Assembly: GCA_014879465.1 (NCBI GenBank)
Contig: JACSSA010000159.1
Coordinates: 1-45,324, forward strand
DNA: 45,324 nucleotides
Direction of reading: 5' to 3'
DNA from: Rhodothermales bacterium
GTDB taxonomy: Bacteria > Bacteroidota > Rhodothermia > Rhodothermales > BA12
The position numbers and the translations under genes were made by a program. The notes under the pieces are model-generated. The model was not told the DNA's origin, did not search any database, and saw only the letters and a list, made by a program, of their open reading frames with translations. Below are positions 11,167-22,139 of the stretch, piece after piece; the first letter of the stretch is position 1; each line of letters begins with the position of its first letter.

Positions 11167-12189
11167 ATGCCTGCTCCCTCTACCCGCCGCGTTGTCCTCT
11201 CCGGCATCCAGCCCTCGGGCACCCTCCACCTTGGCAACTACTTCGGTGCCCTCCGCCAGCACGTCGAACGGTCCAAACACACCACCGGAGACGGCAACGA
11301 CGCCTTCTTCTTCGTCGTCAACTACCACGCGCTGACGAGCCTGCGCGACGCCGACGCGCTCCGGCGCTACACGTTCGACGTGGCGCTCGACTACCTCGCC
11401 CTCGGCTTCGACCCGACGCACGCCGCGCTGTTCGTCCAGTCCGATGTGCCTGCCGTGACGGAGTTGGCATGGATCTTCAACTGCCTCACGCCCGTCGCCA
11501 GACTCGAAAAAGGCGTCGCGTACAAGGACAAGGTGCAGAACGGCCTCGTCGCCAACGCCGGGCTGTTCACGTACCCCATCTTGCAAGCCGCCGACATCCT
11601 GATCTACGGCGGCGACGTCCCGACGGTCGTGCCGGTGGGAGCCGACCAGAGGCAAAACCTCGAAACCGCGCGGGACGTGGCCGATTGGTTCAACGCCGCG
11701 TTTCCCGGCCCCGAAGGCGAACCGACGTTCGCGCTGCCCGAAGCGGAGATTCTCCCCGACGTGGCGATCGTACCGGGCGTGGACGGGCGGAAAATGTCCA
11801 AATCCTACGGCAACACCATCGGGCTGTTCGACGAGGGCAACGTGCTGAAGAAGCGGGTGGCGGCCATCGTCACGGATTCGACGCCGCTGGAAGAGCCGAA
11901 AGACCCCGACGCCGACAACGTCTTCGCGCTCATCAAACTCTTCGCCACGCCCGAGGAGACGGCGGAGATCGCCGCGAAGTACCGCGCAGGCGGTTACGGC
12001 TACGGCCACGCCAAAGGGAGGCTGCGCGAACTCATCGACGCGCACTTCGCCGAGGCCCGCGAACGACGCAAGGAACTGGCGGAACGGCCGGATTTCGTCC
12101 GCGACGTGCTGGCCGACGGCGCTCGCAAGGCCCGCCGTCGCGCCGATGCGGTGATGGACACGGTGCGCCGCCGCACGGGCCTGCGCTAA
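11167..12189 (+). CDS. trpS: Tryptophanyl-tRNA synthetase
   Basis: 'SGIQPSGTLHLGNYFGALRQ' and 'GRKMSKSYGNTI'; track ORF begins upstream at 11104. Confidence 0.95.
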   Translation: MPAPSTRRVVLSGIQPSGTLHLGNYFGALRQHVERSKHTTGDGNDAFFFVVNYHALTSLRDADALRRYTFDVALDYLALGFDPTHAALFVQSDVPAVTELAWIFNCLTPVARLEKGVAYKDKVQNGLVANAGLFTYPILQAADILIYGGDVPTVVPVGADQRQNLETARDVADWFNAAFPGPEGEPTFALPEAEILPDVAIVPGVDGRKMSKSYGNTIGLFDEGNVLKKRVAAIVTDSTPLEEPKDPDADNVFALIKLFATPEETAEIAAKYRAGGYGYGHAKGRLRELIDAHFAEARERRKELAERPDFVRDVLADGARKARRRADAVMDTVRRRTGLR

Positions 12190-12194
12190 CCTTT

Positions 12195-12221
12195 GAGACA
12201 CCCCAACGGGGTGTCTCTACG
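12195..12221. repeat. Dispersed palindrome copy A (GAGACACCCC-AAC-GGGGTGTCTC-TACG)
   Basis: 10-bp perfect stem between trpS and trpG; left outer arm degenerate relative to copies B and C. Confidence 0.7.
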
Positions 12222-12247
12222 TCGGCCCCCGACCTTCGACCGTCGCT

Positions 12248-12837
<590 letters not shown>

Positions 12838-12841
<4 letters not shown>

Positions 12842-13872
12842 CGCCGCCGCTGCGCCCGTACCTCACCCGCATTGCTGGCGGAGACGAACTCACCCGCGCC
12901 GAGGCCGCCGAGGTGATGGGCGTGCTGCTTCGCGGCGAGGCCTCGCCCGAAGAAACCGCCGGGCTGCTCGTCGGGCTGGCCTCTCGCGGCGAAACGGTCG
13001 ACGAACTTACGGGCTTCGCCGAGGCGATGCGGGCGTACGCGGTTTCGGTGGACTGCCCCGACCCCGACGCCGTAGACCTGTGCGGCACCGGTGGCGACCT
13101 CTCCCACACGTTCAACGTCTCCACCGCCGCCAGCTTTGTCGTGGCCGGTGCGGGCGTGACGGTCGCCAAGCACGGCAACCGCAGCGTCTCGTCGCTCACC
13201 GGCAGCGCCGACGTGCTCGAAGCGCTCGGCGTGCAGGTCGGGCTGGGCAAGGCGGGTGTCGAGTTCTGCCTGCGCGAGACCGGTCTCGCGTTTCTGTTCG
13301 CACCCAACTTCCACCCGGCCTTGCGGCACGTCATGCCCGTGCGCCGGGCGCTGGGCGTGCGCACCGCCTTCAACCTGCTCGGTCCGCTATGCAACCCGGC
13401 AGGCGTCCGCCGTCAACTCGTGGGATGTTTTCGCGACTCGGCGGCGCGCAAGGTCGCCGGGATTTTGGCTGGATTGGGGACGGAACGCGCCTTGGCCGTC
13501 TGGGCGGTGGACGGTCTGGACGAGGCGTCGCCTGCCGACATCACCCGCATGTACCCCGTCGACGGCTCCCGCACGCTGCACGCGACGTCTATTGCGCCGG
13601 AAACGTTCGGCCTGCCCCGGCACTCGCTGGAGGAAATTCGCGGCGGATCGGCCACGGACAACGCGCAGATCATCCGCCATGTGCTGGACGGACGTCTCGG
13701 CGCTCCCCGAGACGCCGTGCTGATGAACGCGGCCCTCGGCCTGTTCGTGTCGGGGCGACACGACGACCCTGCCGACGCCTTTGCCGCCGCCGTCGAATCG
13801 GTGGATACGGGTCGCGCCAAGGCCAAACTGGCGGATTTGGTCGCCGCCTCCTGCGCTGCGCCCGTGGCCTGA
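12838..13872 (+). CDS. trpD: Anthranilate phosphoribosyltransferase
   Basis: 'DLCGTGGDLSHTFNVSTAASFVVAGAGVTVAKHGNRSVSS'; GTGA overlap with trpG stop. Confidence 0.95.
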
Positions 13873-13928
13873 ACCGATTACGACTTGTACGGGCTGTTCG
13901 CGAACGGCCCCTGCCACCATCTTCCCCC

Positions 13929-14753
13929 ATGACCATCCTCGACACCATCCTCGACGCCACGCGCACGACGGTTGAACGCCGCCGGAGGGTCGTGCCGCTG
14001 CGTGCGCTGGAAGACGCGCCGGGATTTGCCCGCACGCCGTTCGACGGAGCGCGGGCGCTGCGCTGCACCGACGATCAAGGCCGCGCCGAAGTCGCGTTCA
14101 TCGCCGAGTCGAAGAAGCGCAGCCCATCCAAAGGCCTGCTGCGCCCGGACTACGACGCCGCCGCGAACGTTCGCGCCTACGCCGAAGCCGGCGCGGCGGT
14201 GTCCAGCGTCCTCACCGAACCCGACTTCTTCGACGGCGCGCCGGAGCATCTTCAAGCCGCACGCGAAGCCGCGCCGCTGTTGCCGTTGCTGCGGAAGGAT
14301 TTCGTGATCGACGTCTACCAACTCGCCGAGGCGCGGGCGTGGGGGGCAGATCTGGTGTTGCTGATCGCGGCGGCGCTGGACAAGCACGCCCTCCACGATT
14401 TGCTCGACGGCGCGAAGGCGTACGGCCTGACGCCGCTGGTGGAAGTCCACGACGTGCGCGAACTGGATCGCTTCGAAGTCGACCGCGCGCCCATCGTGGG
14501 CGTCAACCACCGCGACCTGCGCACCTTCGAGGTTGATCTTCAGAAATCGCCGGAGGTGTTTCGCGTGCTGCCTCCGGAGATCGTCCGCGTGGCCGAGTCG
14601 GGGCTGAAAGACGCCGCGACGATTGCCGACCTGCACCGCGCCGGAGCCGACGCCGTCCTGATCGGCGAGACGTTCATGCGCGAACCGTCGCCGGGCGACG
14701 CGCTGCGGCAGCTCCGCGCCGACGTCCACGCCCTGCTCTACCCCACCGACTAA
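13929..14753 (+). CDS. trpC: Indole-3-glycerol phosphate synthase
   Basis: 'FIAESKKRSPSKGLLRPDYDAAANVRAYAEAGAAVSSVLTEPDFFDG', 'VGVNHRDLRTFEVDL'. Confidence 0.95.
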   Translation: MTILDTILDATRTTVERRRRVVPLRALEDAPGFARTPFDGARALRCTDDQGRAEVAFIAESKKRSPSKGLLRPDYDAAANVRAYAEAGAAVSSVLTEPDFFDGAPEHLQAAREAAPLLPLLRKDFVIDVYQLAEARAWGADLVLLIAAALDKHALHDLLDGAKAYGLTPLVEVHDVRELDRFEVDRAPIVGVNHRDLRTFEVDLQKSPEVFRVLPPEIVRVAESGLKDAATIADLHRAGADAVLIGETFMREPSPGDALRQLRADVHALLYPTD

Positions 14754-14757
14754 CCCT

Positions 14758-15390
14758 TTGCCTGTGCGCCCCAAAATCAAAATCTGCGGCTTGACGACGC
14801 TCGAAGACGCCCGGTTCGCCTCCGGGCTTGGAGCCGATCTTCTTGGCTTCGTCCAGCACGAAGCCAGCCCGCGCCACATCCGCCCGGAAGACGCCGCCGA
14901 GATCATCCAATGGATCTACGGCCCCCAAACCGTCGGCGTGTTCGTCAACAAGACGCCCGAGGAGGTCAACGCCGCGTGCGAAACGGCGGGCTTCGCGTAC
15001 GCCCAGCTTCACGGCACGGAGTCGGTGGACGAATGCCGTCGGATCGACCGGCCCGTCATCAAGGCGTTTCGGGTGATGCACGACGCCTCCGCCGAGCAAC
15101 TCCGCGCCGCGATGGAGCCGTACCGCGACGTGGCAGAGATCTTCCTGCTGGATACGCATTCCACCAGCCTGTGGGGCGGCACGGGCGAGAGTTTCAACTG
15201 GCGGCTGGCCCGCGACCTCGCCGCCGACTTCCCGATCCTGCTCGCGGGCGGCCTCACGCCCGAGAACGCGGCCGAAGCCGTCGAGACGATGCGTCCGTGG
15301 GGCGTCGACGTCTCCTCCGGCGTGGAGGCCTCGCCCGGCATCAAGGATTTCGACAAGATGATGGCCTTCTTCAATGCGTTGGAGCCGTGA
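14758..15390 (+). CDS. trpF: Phosphoribosylanthranilate isomerase
   Basis: 'KIKICGLTTLEDARFASGLGADLLGFV', 'LLAGGLTPENAAEAV', 'DVSSGVEASPGIKDFDKM'; TTG start. Confidence 0.92.
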   Translation: MPVRPKIKICGLTTLEDARFASGLGADLLGFVQHEASPRHIRPEDAAEIIQWIYGPQTVGVFVNKTPEEVNAACETAGFAYAQLHGTESVDECRRIDRPVIKAFRVMHDASAEQLRAAMEPYRDVAEIFLLDTHSTSLWGGTGESFNWRLARDLAADFPILLAGGLTPENAAEAVETMRPWGVDVSSGVEASPGIKDFDKMMAFFNALEP

Positions 15391-15513
15391 TCCAACCCGT
15401 TCGCTTTTGTTCGTTGGACGCTCGCTTTGCTCGCGGTTGATGTTGTTAGACGACGCTCCGGCCTCCTGCCGCGCATGCTCCTTCTGACAACCAACCGGTA
15501 TCTACCAACTACC

Positions 15514-16722
15514 ATGCTTCCTCCCAAAACGCTGCGCTACGTCGCGCCCGACGCGACCGGCCACTTCGGCCCGTACGGCGGCTCGTTCATCCCGGAAATC
15601 CTCGTCCCGACGTTCGAGGCGCTGCGGTCGGCGTGGAACGAGGCCAAAAACGATTCGGCGTTCTGGAACGAATGGCGCAGCGTCTTGAACGAGTACGTCG
15701 GGCGACCGACGCCGTTGACCTTCGCCGAGCGGCTGTCCGAGCAGACCGGGTTGAAGGTGTACTTGAAGCGCGAAGACCTCTGCCACACCGGCGCGCACAA
15801 GGTCAACAACACCGTCGGGCAGGTGCTGCTGGCGCGGCGGATGGGGCGCACCCGCATCATCGCCGAGACCGGCGCGGGGCAACACGGCGTGGCCACGGCC
15901 ACCGTCTGCGCCAAATACGGCCTGCCGTGCGTCGTCTACATGGGCGAAGAGGACATGCGCCGTCAAGAGCTGAACGTGCTGCGGATGCGGCTGCTGGGGG
16001 CGGAAGTCGTCCCCGCGACCTCCGGCAGCAAAACCCTCAAAGACGCCACGAACGAGGCCTTTCGCGACTGGGTGGCGCACCCCGACGACACCTTTTATGT
16101 GATCGGCAGCGTGGTTGGGCCGCACCCGTATCCCGAAATGGTGCGCGACTTTCAGCGCATCATTGGCGACGAAGTCCGGCAGCAACTGGCCGAGCGCGAA
16201 GGCCGAGAGACGCCCGACGCGGCGTTCGCCTGCGTGGGCGGTGGCTCCAACGCGATGGGCCTGTTCTACCCGTTCGTGGACAACTGGGGCACCCTCCTCT
16301 TCGGTGCGGAAGCCGCCGGCGAGGGCCTCGGCGGGCGACACGCGGCGACGCTCACGCTGGGCACGCCGGGCGTCCTCCACGGCTCGATGTCGTACCTGCT
16401 GCAAGACGCCGCCGGGCAGGTGCAGGAGGCGCATTCCATCTCCGCCGGGCTGGACTATCCGGGCGTCGGGCCGGAGCACGCCTACCTTCGCGACCTCGGG
16501 CGCGTGCGCTACGAGGCCGTCACCGACGACGAGGCGCTGGCCGCCGTGCAGACGCTTTCGCGGCTCGAAGGCATCATTCCCGCCCTCGAATCCGCGCACG
16601 CCGTGGCGTTGCTGCTGCGCACCGCGCCCTCGCTCGACGCGGGCAGCGTGGTCGTGCTCAACGTGTCCGGACGCGGCGACAAGGACATGCACACCCTCTC
16701 CGAACGCTGGGGCAATGGTTGA
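15514..16722 (+). CDS. trpB: Tryptophan synthase beta chain
   Basis: '[28 protein letters not shown]', '[16 protein letters not shown]', '[13 protein letters not shown]'. Confidence 0.97.
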   Translation: MLPPKTLRYVAPDATGHFGPYGGSFIPEILVPTFEALRSAWNEAKNDSAFWNEWRSVLNEYVGRPTPLTFAERLSEQTGLKVYLKREDLCHTGAHKVNNTVGQVLLARRMGRTRIIAETGAGQHGVATATVCAKYGLPCVVYMGEEDMRRQELNVLRMRLLGAEVVPATSGSKTLKDATNEAFRDWVAHPDDTFYVIGSVVGPHPYPEMVRDFQRIIGDEVRQQLAEREGRETPDAAFACVGGGSNAMGLFYPFVDNWGTLLFGAEAAGEGLGGRHAATLTLGTPGVLHGSMSYLLQDAAGQVQEAHSISAGLDYPGVGPEHAYLRDLGRVRYEAVTDDEALAAVQTLSRLEGIIPALESAHAVALLLRTAPSLDAGSVVVLNVSGRGDKDMHTLSERWGNG

Positions 16723-17161
16723 TTCGGCTCCCGACGGCTACCGGCTCTCGTTCGACCGTTCCGAGGTGGATATCGACGCGGTGCACGCCTTCCTGACAGC
16801 CTCGTACTGGTCGCCCGGCATCTCGCGCGAGCGCGTGGCGCGCGCCGTGGCCGGTTCGCTGTGCGTTTCGGCGTTCGCGCCGTCGGGGGCGCAAGTCGGT
16901 TTTGCGCGGGCCGTCACGGACTACGCCTCGTTCGCCTACCTCGCCGACGTGTACGTCGTGCCTGAACACGGCGGGCGCGGGTTGGCGCGAAAGATGACGC
17001 AGGCGCTGCTCGACCACCCAGAGATGCAAACGATTCGGCGCTGGATGCTCGCCACCCGCGACGCGCACGGCGTCTACGAGGCGCTGGGGTTTCACGCGCT
17101 GGAAGATCCCACGAAGGCGATGGAATACCGACCGCCTCGGGGGCAATTCCCTCCCGCCTAA
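16715..17161 (+). CDS. GNAT family N-acetyltransferase
   Basis: '[28 protein letters not shown]...LGFHALEDP'; ATG 16715 overlaps trpB stop. Confidence 0.88.
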   Translation: MVDSAPDGYRLSFDRSEVDIDAVHAFLTASYWSPGISRERVARAVAGSLCVSAFAPSGAQVGFARAVTDYASFAYLADVYVVPEHGGRGLARKMTQALLDHPEMQTIRRWMLATRDAHGVYEALGFHALEDPTKAMEYRPPRGQFPPA

Positions 17162-17189
17162 CGTTCCCTTTTTCAGCCCACGCCCTGCA

Positions 17190-17996
17190 ATGCCCGACTT
17201 ACGCCGCCACCTGCTCGACCTGCGCACGCAAGGCCGCACCGCGATGGGGCTGTTTCTAACCAGCGGCTTCCCCGATCCCGCATCGACCGGCCCCATCCTC
17301 GATGCGCTCGTGGCGGGCGGGGCAGACGTTGTGGAGCTGGGGATGCCGTTCTCCGACCCGCTCGCCGAAGGCCTGCCGATCCAGCGAGCCTCGGCGCGGG
17401 CGCTGGCGCACGGCGTCGCAATGGACGATGCGTTTGAGACGGCGCGGGCGTTTACCGCGCACCATCCGCACATCCCGCTCGTGCTGATGGGCTACTACAA
17501 CCCGGTGTTGCAGTACGGCCTCGACCGGTTTTGCGCCGACGCCCAAGCCGCAGGCGTTGCCGGATTGATCCTTCCCGACTTGCCGCCGGAAGAATCGGGG
17601 GCGCTGGAAGCCGCCGCCGCCGCACACGGCCTCGACGTCACGTTCCTCGTCGCTCCCAACACGCCGGACGAGCGCATGCAGACCGTCGCCGAGCGCTCCA
17701 CCGGCTTCGTCTATGCCGTCTCGTCGCCGGGGCTGACCGGTCAGACGCTCTCTGCCCACGACGCCATCGGCGCGTACTTGGATCGGGCGAAGGCGCTGGT
17801 TGGAGACGTGCCGCTGCTCGTGGGTTTCGGCATCCGCACCGCCCACGATGCCGCCCGGCTCTCCGCCCACACCGACGGCTTCATCGTCGGGACGGCCCTC
17901 ATCGAGACCGTCGAGCGCCTCTGGGACGACCCGTTGCTTTCCGATGCCGAGCGACGGGCCGAAGTGGAAGCGTTCGTGCGCGGCCTGCGTTCGTAA
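17190..17996 (+). CDS. trpA: Tryptophan synthase alpha chain
   Basis: '[26 protein letters not shown]', '[12 protein letters not shown]', '[12 protein letters not shown]'. Confidence 0.96.
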   Translation: MPDLRRHLLDLRTQGRTAMGLFLTSGFPDPASTGPILDALVAGGADVVELGMPFSDPLAEGLPIQRASARALAHGVAMDDAFETARAFTAHHPHIPLVLMGYYNPVLQYGLDRFCADAQAAGVAGLILPDLPPEESGALEAAAAAHGLDVTFLVAPNTPDERMQTVAERSTGFVYAVSSPGLTGQTLSAHDAIGAYLDRAKALVGDVPLLVGFGIRTAHDAARLSAHTDGFIVGTALIETVERLWDDPLLSDAERRAEVEAFVRGLRS

Positions 17997-18070
17997 GAAC
18001 GAGCATCGTAGAGGGTGTATTGAAAGAGCCTTTTCGATACCCAACCAACCATACACCAACACCATACACC

Positions 18071-18952
18071 GTGTCCATTCTCCGCCTCGGCCTCCCCAAA
18101 GGCAGCCTCCAAGACGCCACCCTTGACCTGCTCAAACGCGCCGGGTACGGATTCCACGTCAAAGACCGCAACTACTTCCCCGGCTCCGACGACGACGAGA
18201 TCGAGGCGATGCTCATTCGGGCGCAGGAAATGGCCCCGTACGTTGCCGACGGCGTGTTCGACGCGGGCATCACGGGCAAGGACTGGGTGAAGGAAACCGG
18301 CAACGAGGGCAACGTGGTGGTCGTGGCCGATCTCGTGTACTCGAAGGCGTCGATGCGGCCCGTGCGGTGGGTGCTGGCCGTCCCGGAAGCGTCGGAGATC
18401 CATTCCGTGCAAGACCTGCAAGGCAAGCGCATCGCCACCGAAGTCGTGCAGCTCACCAAGGCGTGGCTGGCGGAAAACGGCGTCGAGGCCGACGTCGAGT
18501 TTTCGTGGGGCGCGACCGAAGCCAAGTGCCCGGAACTCGTCGATGCCATCGTGGAAGTGACCGAGACCGGCTCGTCGCTGCGGGCCAACCGCCTGCGCAT
18601 CGTCGAGACGCTGATGACGTCCAACACCCAGCTCATCGCCAACGCCGACGCGTGGAACGACCCGTGGAAGCGCCGCAAGATCGAGACGCTGGCCATGCTG
18701 ATGCAGGGCGCGATCCTCGCCGAGGGCAAGGTGGCGCTCAAGATGAACGCCCGCCGGGGCGATCTCCAAAAGATCCTCGCCGTATTGCCCGCACTCAAGA
18801 TGCCGACCGTCGCGCCGCTGGCCGTGGGCGAAGAATGGGTGGCCATCGAGACGGTGATCGAGGAACGCGAAGTGCGTCGTTTGATCCCCGCACTCAAAGA
18901 CGCCGGTGCCGAAGGCATCTACGAGTACCCGATCTCCAAAATCATCCCGTGA
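18071..18952 (+). CDS. hisG: ATP phosphoribosyltransferase
   Basis: '[23 protein letters not shown]', '[13 protein letters not shown]', long form with C-terminal domain; GTG start. Confidence 0.93.
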   Translation: MSILRLGLPKGSLQDATLDLLKRAGYGFHVKDRNYFPGSDDDEIEAMLIRAQEMAPYVADGVFDAGITGKDWVKETGNEGNVVVVADLVYSKASMRPVRWVLAVPEASEIHSVQDLQGKRIATEVVQLTKAWLAENGVEADVEFSWGATEAKCPELVDAIVEVTETGSSLRANRLRIVETLMTSNTQLIANADAWNDPWKRRKIETLAMLMQGAILAEGKVALKMNARRGDLQKILAVLPALKMPTVAPLAVGEEWVAIETVIEEREVRRLIPALKDAGAEGIYEYPISKIIP

Positions 18953-19410
18953 GCGACGCCGCTGCCCGAGCACGCCTTGCCAGCGCGGCCATCTCGCGGA
19001 TCGGGCGAGATGCGCGGACGAGGCTTGGGGTGTTCGCGCTGCTGCTGGCGGGGCTGCTCGTCGGGTGCAAGGCCAAGCCCGCAGGCCGCACGGCGGAGCC
19101 GTTTCCGCAACCCGATACGGCGCTCGTGGCAACGCTCGGCACGCTGCATCTGCTGGAGGCGCGGCAGGCGCGGTTTGGCGACGTGCCCCCGACGATGCGC
19201 GAAGAAGCCATGGCGGCGCACGGCTTCACGGAAGCGTCGCTGCGGCAGGCCGTAGAGCACGCCCAGCGGGACGTGCCGACGTGGGAGTCGCTGGCGATTG
19301 CGGTAGATGCGTGGCTACTGGATCCGGCGCACGGCGGCGGCACCGTATCCGACAGCGTGCAAGAAAACCTCGGTTCGCCCGCGCTGCCGTCGGACTTGCA
19401 GGGCCGATGA
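18949..19410 (+). CDS. Small lipoprotein, possibly DUF4296-like
   Basis: GTGA overlap with hisG stop; lipobox 'LLVGC'; helical C-terminal part. Confidence 0.65.
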   Translation: MSDAAARARLASAAISRIGRDARTRLGVFALLLAGLLVGCKAKPAGRTAEPFPQPDTALVATLGTLHLLEARQARFGDVPPTMREEAMAAHGFTEASLRQAVEHAQRDVPTWESLAIAVDAWLLDPAHGGGTVSDSVQENLGSPALPSDLQGR

Positions 19411-19411
19411 C

Positions 19412-19472
19412 CGGGGGGACGGCAACGTAGCGCGGGGGGACGGCAACGTAGCGCGGGGGGACGGCAACGTAG
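19412..19472. repeat. Three tandem copies of a 21-bp unit CGGGGGGACGGCAACGTAGCG
   Basis: Copies at 19412-19432, 19433-19453 and 19454-19472 (last one merges into the palindrome). Confidence 0.9.
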
Positions 19473-19498
19473 AGACGCCCCAGTGGGGCGTCTCTACG
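19468..19498. repeat. Dispersed palindrome copy B (CGTAGAGACGCCCC-AGT-GGGGCGTCTCTACG)
   Basis: Perfect 14-bp arms; right arm carries the recQ TAG stop (minus strand). Confidence 0.9.
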
Positions 19499-21437
19499 AC
19501 GGATTGGACGACAGAAATCGTCGGCCCGCGTCGGTGAGGGCATAGCGGGCGGAAAACGCGTCCACGACCGTCACCCACCCGGCCTCCACCCATCCCGGCA
19601 GCAACGGCGTGGCCTCGGGCGGCACACGTCCGGTGTCGGCGAGGCGTTGCAGCAGCGCCCGCTCGTCCGGGTGCGCCGTGCGGCGGCAGATATCGCACGT
19701 TCCACACGCCGACACGACTTCGCCAAAGTACGCGGCGATGAGCACCCGCCTGCACGCTTGGGCGCTCGTGTAGGCCAGCAGCGCATCGAGGCCTCCTTCG
19801 GCGGCATCGCGAGAGGCGCGCACCAGCGCATCGTCCAACGGAAGATGCTTCGAGCGTTCCACGAGCGCCTCAAACACGATCCGTCCGTCGAGGTCGTGCC
19901 ACGCCAAAAGCCCGCGTTCCGCCAGAAAATCCAGGCCGCGCCGGAGACGTGCCTCGTCCACCCGGAGCGCCTTCGCCAGCGGCGCCAGCGACACGACGAT
20001 GGGCGCGCGAAACGCCTCGGCGGGAACGTGCCGGGCCAGATCGAGCACAAACGATTGCAGCGACGGCGACTGCCCCTCGGCGTACGTTCGGAGCGCGGGC
20101 GGCGAGGCCACGATGTGCAGCCGCGCCGTGCCCGCCTTCGTCGGGAGCATCCGCACGATACCGCTCTGTTCGAGCAGCCGAAACGTCGGCTCAAGCAGCG
20201 CCGCGTCCACGCCCGCGAGTTTGGCCAGCAGCGCCGCATCGAGCGACACCGGCGTCTCGGGCTGGCTTCCGACCGCCACCTGCGCCAGATTCAGCGCCGC
20301 ATCGAACACCTCGCGGGCCTGCTTCGCCGTCGGGTGCGAGCGGTCGATGAGCGCCCGCTGCGTGTCGGCATCGCCGTCGTCGGCCAGCAACAACGCCCGC
20401 GCCGGAAGGCCGTCGCGCCCGGCCCGTCCGGCTTCTTGGTAGTAGGCTTCGAGGCTCGCGGGAAGATGGGCATGCACCACGAGCCGCACGTCCGGCTTGT
20501 CGATGCCCATACCGAAGGCGTTGGTGGCCACCATCACCCGCGCCCGCCCGGCGAGCCAGTCGACCTGCGCCGCCGTCCGTGCCTCCGGAGGCATCCCGCC
20601 GTGGTACACCGCCGCCGTGTGCCCCGAGCGCCGAAGCCGCTCGCCCGTCTCCTCCGCCTGTCGCCGCGTGGCCGTGTACACAATCGCCGAGCCGTCGGGA
20701 GCCGACCGCAGCGCCGCATCAAGTTCCCGGTGGCGAGCCGCCGAGACCTGCACGTCGTACGTCAGATTCGGTCGGTCGAAGCCCTGCACAAACGTGTTCG
20801 GCCGGCGAAGCCCCAGCAGTTCAACCAAATCGCGCCGGACAGCAGGCGTGGCGCTGGCCGTCACGGCCACCATTGGTGCAGACGGCCAGATTGGGCGGAC
20901 ATCGCGGATGCGTCGGTAGGCCGGGCGGAAGTTCTTGCCCCACATCGACACGCAATGCGCCTCGTCTACGGCGATGCGTGCCACCGGAAGATGCGGCGCA
21001 TACCCCAGAAACAAATCGTTGTCGAGGCGCTCCGGCGACACATACAGCAGCCGGTACTGGCCGTAGCGGGCGTTCGTGAGCAGCTGATCGGCCTTGCGGC
21101 GCGGCACCGAGGCATCCAGAAAGGCCGCCGAGACGCCCTCTTTCACGAGCCGCGAAACCTGATCGCGGATCAGCGCCACCAGCGGCGACACCACGAGCGT
21201 CATCCCCGTCGGGTCCATCGCCGCAGGAACTTGGTAGAGCAGGCTTTTGCCGCCGCCGGTGGGCAAAATGGCCAGCACATCGTGCCCGGCCAGCACCGCC
21301 CGCAACGGCTCGACCTGTGCCGGGCGGAAGTCGTCGTAGCCCCACACCCGCTGCAGCGTGGCACGGGCCGCTTCGAGCGATTCAAAAGCCTCATCAACAG
21401 ACACCGAAGGACAGGGGCAAATAGGTGCAGTAAACAT
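19494..21437 (-). CDS. recQ: RecQ family ATP-dependent DNA helicase
   Basis: 'ILPTGGGKSLLYQVPA', 'DEAHCVSMWGKNFRPAYRRI', 'ATNAFGMGIDKPDVRLVVH', 'YYQEAGRAGRDGLPARALLL', 'CGTCDICRR'. Confidence 0.95.
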   Translation of the reverse strand: MFTAPICPCPSVSVDEAFESLEAARATLQRVWGYDDFRPAQVEPLRAVLAGHDVLAILPTGGGKSLLYQVPAAMDPTGMTLVVSPLVALIRDQVSRLVKEGVSAAFLDASVPRRKADQLLTNARYGQYRLLYVSPERLDNDLFLGYAPHLPVARIAVDEAHCVSMWGKNFRPAYRRIRDVRPIWPSAPMVAVTASATPAVRRDLVELLGLRRPNTFVQGFDRPNLTYDVQVSAARHRELDAALRSAPDGSAIVYTATRRQAEETGERLRRSGHTAAVYHGGMPPEARTAAQVDWLAGRARVMVATNAFGMGIDKPDVRLVVHAHLPASLEAYYQEAGRAGRDGLPARALLLADDGDADTQRALIDRSHPTAKQAREVFDAALNLAQVAVGSQPETPVSLDAALLAKLAGVDAALLEPTFRLLEQSGIVRMLPTKAGTARLHIVASPPALRTYAEGQSPSLQSFVLDLARHVPAEAFRAPIVVSLAPLAKALRVDEARLRRGLDFLAERGLLAWHDLDGRIVFEALVERSKHLPLDDALVRASRDAAEGGLDALLAYTSAQACRRVLIAAYFGEVVSACGTCDICRRTAHPDERALLQRLADTGRVPPEATPLLPGWVEAGWVTVVDAFSARYALTDAGRRFLSSNPS

Positions 21438-21440
21438 CCG

Positions 21441-21457
21441 CGTCGTATCATACGACG
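21441..21457. promoter_or_regulatory. Perfect dyad CGTCGTAT-C-ATACGACG between recQ and divergent lipoprotein gene
   Basis: 8-bp arms with a 1-nt centre in the 62-nt divergent intergenic region. Confidence 0.5.
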
Positions 21458-21499
21458 TTCGCCCCCCAACGTCACTACCGTCTTACTCTCTCTACGAAT

Positions 21500-22129
21500 A
21501 TGCGTCCTCGCCTACTTCTCGTCCCGATGTTCCTCGTGTTCGCCGCCCTTGCTTGGGCCGGTTGCGACGCCATCGCCAGCAAACTGGGCATCGACAAGGT
21601 TGCCGTGCCGCTGGGGTCGGCGGGCCAGAACCTCGCCGTCAACACGGCCACGGCGGCAGCTCAAACGGCTTCGCTCAGTCGCCCCGGAGGCGATCTGCCC
21701 GACGTGTTCGACGTAGCGTCGATCCTTCTCGAATCCTCCCAGATCACGTTCACGCCGACAGCAGCCACCAAAACGGCACAGTCGGGCACGGTACGCGTCG
21801 CCGTGGTGGTCAGCGGATACCCTGCTATCTTGGGCGACATCACCATCGTCAACGACATCGTCACGCAGGTGTCGCCTGCGCCGATGCCCGTAGGTGCGGT
21901 GGACATGACGAAGTTCAACGCCATGGTGGCCGCCACGCCCCAGGCGCAGCGCCCGGTGCTCGCCAGCGACTACGCCACCGCCTCCGGCCCGGCGATTCGC
22001 ACCAAGGTTGGCACTGCCCTTCGCAGCACGTCGTTTTCGGTGACCGTGCTGGTGCAAGGCGTCGCCGGTGGGGGCACGATTGCGGGCACGCTCACGATCA
22101 ACCAAGGCACGTTCAACCTCGACTTCTGA
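21500..22129 (+). CDS. Lipoprotein, uncharacterised (paralog of next gene)
   Basis: 'AALAWAGCD' lipobox; shares 'RPGG[DN]LPDVFDV' and 'MPVG..D.TKF.AM' with downstream ORF. Confidence 0.8.
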   Translation: MRPRLLLVPMFLVFAALAWAGCDAIASKLGIDKVAVPLGSAGQNLAVNTATAAAQTASLSRPGGDLPDVFDVASILLESSQITFTPTAATKTAQSGTVRVAVVVSGYPAILGDITIVNDIVTQVSPAPMPVGAVDMTKFNAMVAATPQAQRPVLASDYATASGPAIRTKVGTALRSTSFSVTVLVQGVAGGGTIAGTLTINQGTFNLDF

Positions 22130-22139
22130 CCGTACGTTG

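Noticed and set aside
17997-18070. his leader peptide attenuator upstream of hisG
   Set aside because: Only one His codon and no run of His codons or convincing terminator in the spacer.
19412-19488. G-quadruplex from the G6 runs in the 21-bp tandem repeats
   Set aside because: Runs are separated by ~15-nt loops and only three are G6; a stable intramolecular quadruplex is not convincing.
19412-19498. Tandem repeats as a CRISPR array
   Set aside because: Units are contiguous without spacers, only three copies, and no cas genes are present.
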